DNA from: Rikenella microfusus
GTDB taxonomy: Bacteria; Bacteroidota; Bacteroidia; Bacteroidales; Tenuifilaceae
DNA length: 56,920 nucleotides
Assembly (NCBI GenBank): GCA_020722565.1
Contig: DYKO01000017.1
Coordinates: 1-56,920, forward strand
Direction: 5' to 3'
The position numbers and the translations under genes were made by a program. This document shows positions 33,973 to 42,614 of the stretch, piece by piece (position 1 is the stretch's first letter; each line of letters begins with the position of its first letter). Below the pieces are notes generated by a model. It had not been told where the DNA came from, did no database searches, and was given only the letters and a program-made list of their open reading frames with translations.

Positions 33973-36816
33973 ATGAAAAATAGCATCATAGCCAAAGCCA
34001 TTTTTCTTGGTATTGTACTCTTACTATATCCCATTCATATAATTGCTCAGAATTCATTGCTAATTACCAATTTTGATAAAAAAGAATATAACGCTGGTAA
34101 TCAGAATTGGTCAATTTGCCTGAGCGATGATAACTCAATGCTATCTGGGAATAGTAAGGGCCTTTTGCATTTTAACGGGGCTACGTGGAAATTGTACAAC
34201 GTTCCCTCAAACACAACCATTCGTTCTGTTTTAGCCGATAGCAATAGAATCTACATAGGTACTTTTGAGGATTTTGGTTATTTCGAATACAGAAATAAAA
34301 AAATTGGTAATTACACATCCCTATCAAAGCCGTTTAAAAATAAATTACAAAACGAGGAATTCTGGAGAATTATAAAACATAATGAGTGCATTTACTTCCA
34401 AAGTTTTGGCAGTTTGTTTACTCTCAAAAACAAAACATTGAAGCGAATCCCTATTGATATCTCAATACTTCTTTTAATTAAAGTTGGAGAGCAACTGTTT
34501 ACTCAGGCAATTGGAGGTGCTATTTACAGGGTCAACCCAAATGGTTTAATACCTGTAAGAGGAAGCGATATTTTTAAAAACACCGAAGTAAAATCAATGA
34601 TTCCACTTAAGAACGATACCCTTATCATAACCTCTTCAATGGGAATTTATAAGTATAATGGGAGCCATTTTACCATTTGGAACAAAAATATTAACAATAT
34701 CCTTATAGAATCTCAACCTAATGTAGCCATTAGTTTAGGAAATAGTATTGCCATAGGTACCATACTTGATGGCGTTTACATATTGAATCTTGATGGAAGC
34801 ATTCGTTACCATATCGATTCAAGGTACTTGCAAAATAACACCATTTTATCGTTATACCCTGACAGAAAAGGTAACTTATGGGTAGGAAAGGATGCAGGCA
34901 TTAGCTATGTTTCCTTTAATTCTCCGGTAAGCGTATTCATAAATAATGAAGAAAAATTTGCTTGTTATTCTGGTACAATCTTTAAATCCAAGCTCTACCT
35001 TGCCACTAATCAGGGAGTATATCAATATTTGTTTTCCAGTGATGGATATTTTAAAAACAAACAGTTAATCCCTGGTACACAAGGACAATCTTGGTTTGCG
35101 AAAACTATAAACAATGAACTTTACTTTGGACTTAATAACGGGACTTACCTTTACTCTTCTGAAAAACTAATAAAAATTTGCGACATCACTGGTAGCTACA
35201 ATATTGAAAAACTTGGATCTGAGCCAGATTTATACATCCAAAGCACCTATAGAAACTTAGTTACATATCGATTGATTAATGAAAAACTAAAAGTTAATTC
35301 AATAGTTACTAATTATTTCTCGCCTACTAAAACATTACAGGTTGACTATCAAAACTATATATGGTTGGGACATACTGTTTCGGGCATCTTTAGGGCACAA
35401 ATATCTGCCGACTACAAATGGGTACAAAAAATCGATTCCATAAATGCGAAAAATGGATTAAATTATCCATCAAACAGGCTGTACAAATTAGAAAACCGAA
35501 TAGTAGTACCATCTCCCAATGGCATATTATGCTGGGACGACATATCTGAAAAATTTATTCCCTATGACGATTTCAATATTCAGCTCCAGGGTTTTGATAA
35601 GTGTAAGTCAATTATTTCGCTACCTGGCAATAAATACTGGTTCATAAAGGATGATGAATGGGGCCTTTTTGAAATTAGATATGGACAAGTTAAACTGATC
35701 TACCGTCTTATTCCTCAACTGTATAACATAGAATTGATTGACGACTACGAAAATATTGTTTCTCTGAACGATAGCTTGCATCTTTTTTGTCTTGACAATG
35801 GATTTGCCATTTTAAATCTTAACTTAATTGAGGAAACATATTCTAAAAATACTCAGCCAGTAATTACCGATATCTCCGTTTGGAAAAGCAATGATAACCA
35901 AAAAATTATCATTAATGCAAATAATAAGGGGGAATACACTATTCCCTGGGCAAAAAACAACATCTCCATTTCATTTACTTCAAATGATATTATTGGAATA
36001 AAACACTTTTATCAATACAAGCTTGATAACATTGAAAACCAATGGAGTAGCTGGGATGCATCAACAACTGTTGACTACAAGCGATTACCACCAGGCAACT
36101 ATAGGTTTATTGTACATACACTTAACTCAAAAGGTGAGTTAAGCCCAGAAGCAATTATAAAAATTATAGTTCTCCCTCCCATCTACGCATCATGGCCAGC
36201 ATTTATTGCATATTTCATAATTATTGTAACAGCTACTCTTTACACGCGCTATTCATATAGAAAAAAAGTAAAAAAACATTATGAACAAAAACGTAAGGAT
36301 GAAATTGAACGACTAGAGAGAAAACGAGAAGAAAATGAAAAAATGATTATAAAATTACAGAACGAAAATCTACAGGCAGATATAGAAAACAAAAACTCAC
36401 AGCTTGCCATAAACACAATGGCTATTATTAGAAAGAATCAGCTGCTGCAAAATATTTCAGAAGAACTCGAAACTATGAAGGACGAGCTGGGATACAGAAT
36501 TCCAAATAAATACTATAATAAAATAAGCAAGTTGATTAGCCAAGATATTGAAAGCGAACATGACTGGGAACTTTTTGAAAAACTCTTCGATCAAGCACAT
36601 CAAGATTTCTTTAAGCGCCTCAAAGAAACCTTCCCTCAACTAACGCAAAGCGATTTAAGGCTGAGTGCATACATTAGAATGAACCTTTCCTCAAAAGAAA
36701 TAGCCCCGCTGCTCAATATTACTCTAAGGGGAGTGGAAGAACGACGGTACCGTTTAAGAAAGAGAATTGGACTAGAAACTAACGATAATCTTAACGACTT
36801 CATTATAAAATTCTAA
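33973..36816 (+). CDS. Membrane-spanning propeller/Y_Y_Y regulator with C-terminal HTH
   Basis: The 947-residue protein has a signal peptide (to about residue 25), periplasmic propeller repeats (to about 640), a Y_Y_Y domain (about 650-735), one membrane helix (about 739-760), a long coiled coil (about 765-850) and a LuxR-like helix-turn-helix at the end (about 885-945; LTQSDLRLSAYIRMNLSSKEIAPLLNI then RGVEERRYRLRKRIGL). No histidine-kinase or receiver domain is present, so it is not a classical hybrid two-component system; ligand binding outside would act directly on DNA-bound HTH domains. It lies immediately upstream of the susCD operon on the same strand and is the likely inducer-responsive regulator of that locus. 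Confidence 0.87.
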   Translation: MKNSIIAKAIFLGIVLLLYPIHIIAQNSLLITNFDKKEYNAGNQNWSICLSDDNSMLSGNSKGLLHFNGATWKLYNVPSNTTIRSVLADSNRIYIGTFEDFGYFEYRNKKIGNYTSLSKPFKNKLQNEEFWRIIKHNECIYFQSFGSLFTLKNKTLKRIPIDISILLLIKVGEQLFTQAIGGAIYRVNPNGLIPVRGSDIFKNTEVKSMIPLKNDTLIITSSMGIYKYNGSHFTIWNKNINNILIESQPNVAISLGNSIAIGTILDGVYILNLDGSIRYHIDSRYLQNNTILSLYPDRKGNLWVGKDAGISYVSFNSPVSVFINNEEKFACYSGTIFKSKLYLATNQGVYQYLFSSDGYFKNKQLIPGTQGQSWFAKTINNELYFGLNNGTYLYSSEKLIKICDITGSYNIEKLGSEPDLYIQSTYRNLVTYRLINEKLKVNSIVTNYFSPTKTLQVDYQNYIWLGHTVSGIFRAQISADYKWVQKIDSINAKNGLNYPSNRLYKLENRIVVPSPNGILCWDDISEKFIPYDDFNIQLQGFDKCKSIISLPGNKYWFIKDDEWGLFEIRYGQVKLIYRLIPQLYNIELIDDYENIVSLNDSLHLFCLDNGFAILNLNLIEETYSKNTQPVITDISVWKSNDNQKIIINANNKGEYTIPWAKNNISISFTSNDIIGIKHFYQYKLDNIENQWSSWDASTTVDYKRLPPGNYRFIVHTLNSKGELSPEAIIKIIVLPPIYASWPAFIAYFIIIVTATLYTRYSYRKKVKKHYEQKRKDEIERLERKREENEKMIIKLQNENLQADIENKNSQLAINTMAIIRKNQLLQNISEELETMKDELGYRIPNKYYNKISKLISQDIESEHDWELFEKLFDQAHQDFFKRLKETFPQLTQSDLRLSAYIRMNLSSKEIAPLLNITLRGVEERRYRLRKRIGLETNDNLNDFIIKF

Positions 36817-36977
36817 AACTGCGGCATTCCTTCCGATTGTATTGCTAACAGTGTAACCTACTCCCCCATTCTATACAAAAATAAAAATCATATGTCGCTG
36901 TATATCATTTACATAAAATATTAAAATTCGATATTGATGTACCTTTAAGCAGCTGTTACTTTCTATATTTTTTTGGT

Positions 36978-36988
36978 ACCGTAACGGT
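36978..36988. promoter_or_regulatory. Candidate activator site upstream of the susC promoter
   Basis: ACCGTAACGGT is an 11-bp palindrome (arms ACCGT and ACGGT around A), GC-richer than its surroundings. Its centre is about 58 bp before the predicted transcription start, a usual position for an activator. Confidence 0.4.
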
Positions 36989-37003
36989 TGATGATGTATA
37001 AAA

Positions 37004-37035
37004 ATTGACATAGAGTTTACCCACCCTTAATTTTG
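37004..37035 (+). promoter_or_regulatory. Promoter of the susC-led operon
   Basis: ATTG (37004-37007) and TAATTTTG (37028-37035) are 20 bp apart and match the Bacteroidota consensus with one mismatch. The predicted start leaves a leader of about 70 bases before the susC ATG. Confidence 0.6.
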
Positions 37036-37062
37036 AGATAACAAAAACTTTTTTATGCGCAA

Positions 37063-37079
37063 TCGTTTTAAATAAACGA
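37063..37079. promoter_or_regulatory. Inverted repeat in the susC leader
   Basis: TCGTTT (37063-37068) and AAACGA (37074-37079) form a 6-bp inverted repeat around TAAAT. It could be a protein-binding site or a weak leader hairpin. Confidence 0.3.
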
Positions 37080-37114
37080 ACAAATGAGAACCTTATACCT
37101 AAAATCAAATAGAT

Positions 37115-40100
37115 ATGAATCAAACCATAATTCAACAAACAAAAAAATTAATCCTGATTACTCTTTTGTTTGTGTTCTATACATTAAATTGTATTGCACA
37201 ACAGGTTGTCAGGGGCACAGTTACTGATTACGCTACAAATGAAATTCTTCCTGGGGTAAGTGTCATTATTAAAGGAACTACCAGAGGAACAGTAACCGAC
37301 GTAAATGGCAACTATCAGATTGAACTTCTTCCGGGACAAAACATTCTTGTTTACTCCTTTGTAGGTTATGAAAGTACGGAAATTGAAGTTATTGATCAGA
37401 AAATAATTGATGTTAGACTAAAAGTTAGCTCAACAGAAATCCAAGAGGTGGTTGTAGTAGGGTATGGCACCCAAAAGGCTAAAGACCTAACAGCACCAAT
37501 TGTTATAGTTAAAGGCGATAATCTTTCAAAACAGGTTACCACAAACCCAATGAATGCACTGCAGGGGAAAGTCTCTGGGGTGCAGATAATAAATAGTGGG
37601 ATTCCTGGTAGTGGCGCTAAAGTAAAAATAAGGGGTGTGGGTTCAATTGGCGATTACGCAAATCCTTTATATGTAGTTGATGGGGTATTTGTTGATAATA
37701 TCGATTTTCTTAGTCCCAGCGATGTAGAAGAACTTACCGTTTTAAAAGATGCTTCTGCATCGGCCATATATGGTGTTCGGGCTGCTAATGGAGTTATTCT
37801 GATTACAACTAAAAAGGGAAAATCTGGCATTCCTGTTGTAAGCTACGATAGCTATGTGGGCATACAAGTTCCAGTTAACATTCTTAAAATGGCTACTAAA
37901 GACCAGTACGTTACCCTACTCAACGAGGCTTATGAGAATATACCCGGATACATACCCAAAGATCCAGCCAATTATCCAACAAGTACCGATTGGTACCAGG
38001 AACTTGTTCGACCGGCTGGCATAAACAACCATAACATTGATATCACTGGTTCAACCGATAAAACCTCATACTCATTAGGCGGAAATTTTATTTACCAGAA
38101 TGGTATAATGGAAGCCCAGAACAATTTTCAGCGATACAATATTAGAGGTAGAGTTGACCAGCAAGTAAATAAATATTTAAAAATTGGTATAAACACCATA
38201 ATTTCAAACTATAACAAGTATAATCCCAATACGGGAGCATTTTTTGGTGCATATGTTAATCCTCCTGTATATGAGGTTTATGATCCAACCAATGATGCTG
38301 CATACCCTATTAAGTTTGGAGCACCACAAAAGTATGGTTATGGCAACCAGTATGGGAATCCCGTAGCAGCAGCTTACTATGTGGATAATTATGAGAAAGG
38401 CAATAAGAATGTATTCAGTTTATATGGCGAAGTTGACATTTTAAAAGAAAAATTAACCTATCGTGTTGCCTATAATCAGGACAGAGATAACTGGACCCAA
38501 AGGAACTATACGCCTGAGTTCTATGTAGGAGGCTCACAAGGTGTAACTAAATCTAGCTTAACTAAAACATTTGGAAATGCATCAAAACAGATTATTGACA
38601 ATCTGCTAACCTATAAAAATCAAGGTGAAAAAGTTTCATACAGTGTGCTTGTTGGGCACTCAATAAGAATGGAAAAATGGGAAACACTCTCAGGCTATGC
38701 CAACAGTGTTCCTGGATGGGATGAACAATCAAAGTATTTAATAAATGGTTCGTTTCGCGATCGGAACGCCTACGATGCGGCAGCTCGTTACAACGGCCTT
38801 TCATTTTTTACCCGGGGCACATTGAATTATTCCGATAAGTATCTTGCCACAATTACATATAGAGCCGATGCCAGCTCTAAATACCAGAAAAAGTGGGGTT
38901 ACTTCCCATCCATTGGGTTGGCATGGAACGTCACAAATGAGAAATTTACATGGGTTAACAATCATTTTAACAATCTCAAAGTTCGTTTAAGTTGGGGGAT
39001 GCTTGGAAATGATAATATCCCATCAAACTCATCTATGATCTTAGGCCAAACAGGGATTGGCAGCTCTGGTGTATTTGGCGATAACCTGGTTGATGGTTTG
39101 GGGGCCCAAACCGTTCTTCAAAACTATCTACGTTGGGAAACCGTTTATGAATTTGACCTTGGATTGGATTACTCTTTAAAGAACAGGAATATTTCTGGTG
39201 AGGTGGACTACTATCATAGGGTTACAAATAATGTGGTATTTTATGCCCCTATTGCTACCGGGGGAGGTGTGGCAGAGCTACTAGGGAATAATGGGAAAGT
39301 ATTAAATACAGGTATTGAACTATCCATTCATTGGAAAAAAGAGGTTTCCAAGGATTTAGGCTACAACCTATCTTTTAATGCTACATTTAATCACAACGAG
39401 GTGCTGGAACTCAACGGAAGAGATTACATTCCATCGGGTTACGTTAGGGGCAACTACACTACCCGAACTGCCGTTGGGCATCCAATAGGTTCATTTTACG
39501 GATATGAGATTGATGGCGTATATAATAGTGAACTCGAAGCTTTACGCGATCCGGTAAGTCAAGCTATCAAGGATAAAGGTTACTTTAAATACAAAGATCA
39601 AAATGGCGATAATATTATTGATGAGAACGATAAGGTTTACCTGGGAAGCGCATCTCCATGGTTTATTTCAGGCATTGACCTTGGCGTAAACTACAAAAAA
39701 TTTGATTTTAGCTTCTCCCTAACCGGCCAGTATGGTAACAAAATTTTAAATGCCAAAAGAATGAATCGAGATGTTTTTTCCGATGGAAACTACGATCAAG
39801 ATTTTTACGAAAAACGTTGGACCCCTCAAAATAAATCCAGTAAGTATCCATCTGCTGAAGCCTATAGCTCCTCCTTCATCCAACAAGCCAACGATTTCTT
39901 TGTTGAAAATGGATTCTTTGTTCGAATTCAAAACATACAAATTGGCTACACAACCGATAAAATCTCTTTTATTCCCAAACTAAGAGTATTTATAACGGCA
40001 CAGCGCCCATATACTTTCTTTACCTATAAAGGATTTACACCTGAGGTTGGTGGCTCTCCAATAAGTAGTGGTATCGATTTTAATGTTTACCCCATGCAGG

Positions 40101-40135
40101 CAATATATACCCTTGGTGTTAAAATGAATTTTTAA
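37115..40135 (+). CDS. SusC-type TonB-dependent outer-membrane transporter
   Basis: The 1006-residue protein imports oligosaccharides through the outer membrane with energy from TonB. A signal peptide ends NCIAQQ. A carboxypeptidase-regulatory-like domain follows (VVRGTVTDYATNEILPGVSV), then the SusC plug domain with EVVVVGYGTQKAKDLT, VTTNPMNALQGKVSGVQI and the region ending NGVILITTKKGKSG. The rest is the 22-strand barrel with aromatic C-terminal strand (LGVKMNF). It forms a complex with the SusD protein encoded 13 bp downstream. In this locus the cargo is probably beta-1,2-glucan fragments. Confidence 0.95.
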   Translation: MNQTIIQQTKKLILITLLFVFYTLNCIAQQVVRGTVTDYATNEILPGVSVIIKGTTRGTVTDVNGNYQIELLPGQNILVYSFVGYESTEIEVIDQKIIDVRLKVSSTEIQEVVVVGYGTQKAKDLTAPIVIVKGDNLSKQVTTNPMNALQGKVSGVQIINSGIPGSGAKVKIRGVGSIGDYANPLYVVDGVFVDNIDFLSPSDVEELTVLKDASASAIYGVRAANGVILITTKKGKSGIPVVSYDSYVGIQVPVNILKMATKDQYVTLLNEAYENIPGYIPKDPANYPTSTDWYQELVRPAGINNHNIDITGSTDKTSYSLGGNFIYQNGIMEAQNNFQRYNIRGRVDQQVNKYLKIGINTIISNYNKYNPNTGAFFGAYVNPPVYEVYDPTNDAAYPIKFGAPQKYGYGNQYGNPVAAAYYVDNYEKGNKNVFSLYGEVDILKEKLTYRVAYNQDRDNWTQRNYTPEFYVGGSQGVTKSSLTKTFGNASKQIIDNLLTYKNQGEKVSYSVLVGHSIRMEKWETLSGYANSVPGWDEQSKYLINGSFRDRNAYDAAARYNGLSFFTRGTLNYSDKYLATITYRADASSKYQKKWGYFPSIGLAWNVTNEKFTWVNNHFNNLKVRLSWGMLGNDNIPSNSSMILGQTGIGSSGVFGDNLVDGLGAQTVLQNYLRWETVYEFDLGLDYSLKNRNISGEVDYYHRVTNNVVFYAPIATGGGVAELLGNNGKVLNTGIELSIHWKKEVSKDLGYNLSFNATFNHNEVLELNGRDYIPSGYVRGNYTTRTAVGHPIGSFYGYEIDGVYNSELEALRDPVSQAIKDKGYFKYKDQNGDNIIDENDKVYLGSASPWFISGIDLGVNYKKFDFSFSLTGQYGNKILNAKRMNRDVFSDGNYDQDFYEKRWTPQNKSSKYPSAEAYSSSFIQQANDFFVENGFFVRIQNIQIGYTTDKISFIPKLRVFITAQRPYTFFTYKGFTPEVGGSPISSGIDFNVYPMQAIYTLGVKMNF

Positions 40136-40148
40136 AAGATTAAAGACC

Positions 40149-41636
40149 ATGAAAAAGATAAAATATCCAGCAATCCTTATACTAGCAATCCTATCGCTAT
40201 ATAATTGTGAGGATTTTCTTGATTTCCGTCAAGAGGCAACTCTACCAACCACTGGCATTGATTACACAAAACCTGAAAATATATTTCTATCGGTGAGTGC
40301 AGCCTATGCCAAGTTACGAAATTGGGGAGCCCATGTTTTCCCCTACATTGGAGCATTCGAAATTGCATCCGATAATGCAGATAAAGGTAGCACTCCCGAA
40401 GATAATCCAGAGATGAAAGCTATTGATGATCTCAATTTTCAACCAACAAATGGCCTGATTAATAGCTTATGGACGGGTTACTATGACATAGTAAGCGGTG
40501 CAAATTTTGCCATTCATCAAATGCCATTATTTATAGAGAATCTCAATCGGCAAGAGGACAAAAATTATGCGCTTCAGTGCCAGGGTGAAGCTAAGGTGAT
40601 AAGAGCCTATGCCTATTTTAACCTGACTCGACTATTCGGCAGGGTTCCAATTGTTGATACCATACTAAATTCTGAACAGCTGGCCTCATTAAGTCAGGCT
40701 AGTACTTCAGAACTCTACAACTTTATTGAGAAAGACCTTTCTGAGGCTATTGCAGTACTACCCGAAGGCTATACCAAAGAATGGGGAGGTAGGATATCGA
40801 AGTACACAGCAATGGCTATTAAAGCTAAAGTACACCTGTATCAATCGGAATGGGACTCCGTTGCCTCGCTAACCGATAAAATTATTGCCTCGGGCAAATT
40901 TAAACTTATGGATAACTTTCGGGAAGAATTTAGCCTGGATGGTGAAAATTCAAAGGAAGCTCTTTTTGAGATTCAAAGCTCTACACTTGGTAAATCTTCA
41001 GGCGATGCGGCCTATCTTGAGTATGGATATGTTCAGGGGCCAAGAGGTAACTCTCCTGCAAACATGCAGGGCTGGGGATTCTGCACCCCTAGCCAAAACC
41101 TTATTGATTTCTATACATCCAGAGGCGAGGTGATTCGTCCCGCAACAACTCTACTATATAGGGGTACAATAACTCCTGAAGGCGATAGCATTAAAATGAG
41201 CTGTGCTAATCCTGTTTATAACGGAAAAGTTTATACCCCTTCAATTTCTAATAGATGGGTGTATAATGGTTATGGTTTCGACCATAACATAAGAGTAATA
41301 AGGTACTCCGATATACTTTTAATGTATGCCGAAGCGCTTGTTCAAGGGGCTGCAGTTCCCTTAACCTGCGGTTTAAGTGCCGACAATGCCATTAATTTAG
41401 TTCGCAACAGAGCTGGGCTTACCGATATCAACGGAGCTACACTACAGGATATCTGGGATGAGCGACGTGCCGAACTTGCAATGGAAGAGGATAGGTATTT
41501 TGACCTTGTACGAACCAATCAAGCCGCAACAGCACTTGCTTCCAAAGGGTTTGTTGTTGGCAAGCATGAACATTACCCCATCCCTTCGGCCCAATTGCAA
41601 CTGAATCCAAATTTAACTCAAAATAATGGATATTAA
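40149..41636 (+). CDS. SusD-type surface glycan-binding lipoprotein
   Basis: The 495-residue lipoprotein (signal with lipidated C20 in LYNCEDFLDF) forms the lid over the SusC barrel and binds the incoming sugar. The RagB/SusD helical fold is recognisable from GEAKVIRAYAYFNLTRLFGRVPIVD and YSDILLMYAEALVQ, and from the end RAELAMEEDRYFDLVR. The acidic residues right after the Cys fit surface export. It follows susC directly, and the pair is the defining unit of the utilization locus. Confidence 0.94.
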   Translation: MKKIKYPAILILAILSLYNCEDFLDFRQEATLPTTGIDYTKPENIFLSVSAAYAKLRNWGAHVFPYIGAFEIASDNADKGSTPEDNPEMKAIDDLNFQPTNGLINSLWTGYYDIVSGANFAIHQMPLFIENLNRQEDKNYALQCQGEAKVIRAYAYFNLTRLFGRVPIVDTILNSEQLASLSQASTSELYNFIEKDLSEAIAVLPEGYTKEWGGRISKYTAMAIKAKVHLYQSEWDSVASLTDKIIASGKFKLMDNFREEFSLDGENSKEALFEIQSSTLGKSSGDAAYLEYGYVQGPRGNSPANMQGWGFCTPSQNLIDFYTSRGEVIRPATTLLYRGTITPEGDSIKMSCANPVYNGKVYTPSISNRWVYNGYGFDHNIRVIRYSDILLMYAEALVQGAAVPLTCGLSADNAINLVRNRAGLTDINGATLQDIWDERRAELAMEEDRYFDLVRTNQAATALASKGFVVGKHEHYPIPSAQLQLNPNLTQNNGY

Positions 41637-41681
41637 AGCAATTTTAAATTCAACACAATGTTTAACCTAAAATTCAACACT

Positions 41682-42557
41682 ATGAAGAACAAATTTAGAA
41701 CTATTGGTGCGCTTCTTTTGGGCGCTATGATTGTAGGAGGTACTATTTTTACCTCATGCAGCAAGGATGATGATGGTAGTAATGCTAACAAGGTAGATCC
41801 CAGTACCATTGCTAATGCAAACCTAGTTGCTTATTTCCCATTCGACGGCAATGCAAAGGAAATGATAGGTAACCTTACCCCAACTCAGCAACCCGGTGTA
41901 ACCTATGTTGCTGGCCGTAGGGGGCAGGCATACCAGGGAGCCGAAAATGCTTATCTACGTTATACCCTCCCCAATGCAAGCAAGTTAAAATCGCTTAAAT
42001 CCTTTTCAATTGCGCTGTGGCTAAAATCGCCCAAAGTTGATGGTACTCCCGTTCACAAAATTTTTGAAATTGGCAAATCGGATGACCTATTTTGGGGAAA
42101 CCTCACAATCATGATTGAAAGGCTTACCGATCCAGGAGCCGATTCGCTTTTCTTTAAGTTACACTTTAAGAAAGTGGGAGCAACATGGGAAGGTCAATGG
42201 ATAGAGTTAAAAAGTTCAAGCTACCAGGTAAACAAATGGATGCATATTGTTTACCAATACGATGCCACCACCTCCAAGTTTTTCGTATTTAAAGATGGGG
42301 TTAAAATGAGTTTACCTGAAAATACCGTAAACCGTTATGCCGATGAAAACCAAACCCCACTGGGAGAGCTTAATTTTGTAAATGCCGATGTTATAAACAT
42401 TGGTTCATGGAGACCCAAAACCGACAGCCAGGCCACCGATGAGTGGATGGGTTGGTACATGGGTAATATTGATGAACTTCGTGTTTACGATAGAGCCCTT
42501 ACCGATACTGAGGTTAAGAATCTTTACGACGCTGAAGTTTCACAAATTACTGAATAG
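41682..42557 (+). CDS. LamG/concanavalin-like surface glycan-binding lipoprotein
   Basis: The 291-residue protein (start chosen at ATG 41682, MKNKFRTIGALL; the frame is open from 41658) has a lipoprotein signal with C26 in FTSCSKDDDGS. The Lys-Asp-Asp run just after the Cys is a Bacteroidota surface-export tag. The rest is one LamG/ConA-type jelly-roll (LVAYFPFDGNAKEMIGN, FSIALWLKSP, NIDELRVYDRALTDTEVKNLYD). Its place after susCD indicates a surface glycan-binding protein. No catalytic residues of GH16-type enzymes were seen. Its codon use is GC-richer than the genes that follow. Confidence 0.83.
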   Translation: MKNKFRTIGALLLGAMIVGGTIFTSCSKDDDGSNANKVDPSTIANANLVAYFPFDGNAKEMIGNLTPTQQPGVTYVAGRRGQAYQGAENAYLRYTLPNASKLKSLKSFSIALWLKSPKVDGTPVHKIFEIGKSDDLFWGNLTIMIERLTDPGADSLFFKLHFKKVGATWEGQWIELKSSSYQVNKWMHIVYQYDATTSKFFVFKDGVKMSLPENTVNRYADENQTPLGELNFVNADVINIGSWRPKTDSQATDEWMGWYMGNIDELRVYDRALTDTEVKNLYDAEVSQITE

Positions 42558-42573
42558 TTTACCTACAGTTAAC

Positions 42574-42599
42574 GAGGTGAGGGTTAATTCCCTCACCTC
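42574..42599 (+). terminator. Strong intercistronic hairpin inside the operon
   Basis: GAGGTGAGGG (42574-42583) and CCCTCACCTC (42590-42599) form a perfect 10-bp stem with a TTAATT loop. It lies between the binding-lipoprotein gene and the first GH144 gene, with only a short mixed T/A tail. It may be a partial terminator or an mRNA-stabilising end for the susCD part. Confidence 0.55.
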
Positions 42600-42614
42600 T
42601 TAATAAATTATAAA

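Larger units (their letters stand above)
36817..37114 (+). other. Control region of the susC-susD operon
   Basis: This 298-bp AT-rich spacer has no gene. It holds the candidate susC promoter, a short palindrome upstream of it and another in the untranslated leader, each listed separately. Confidence 0.6.
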
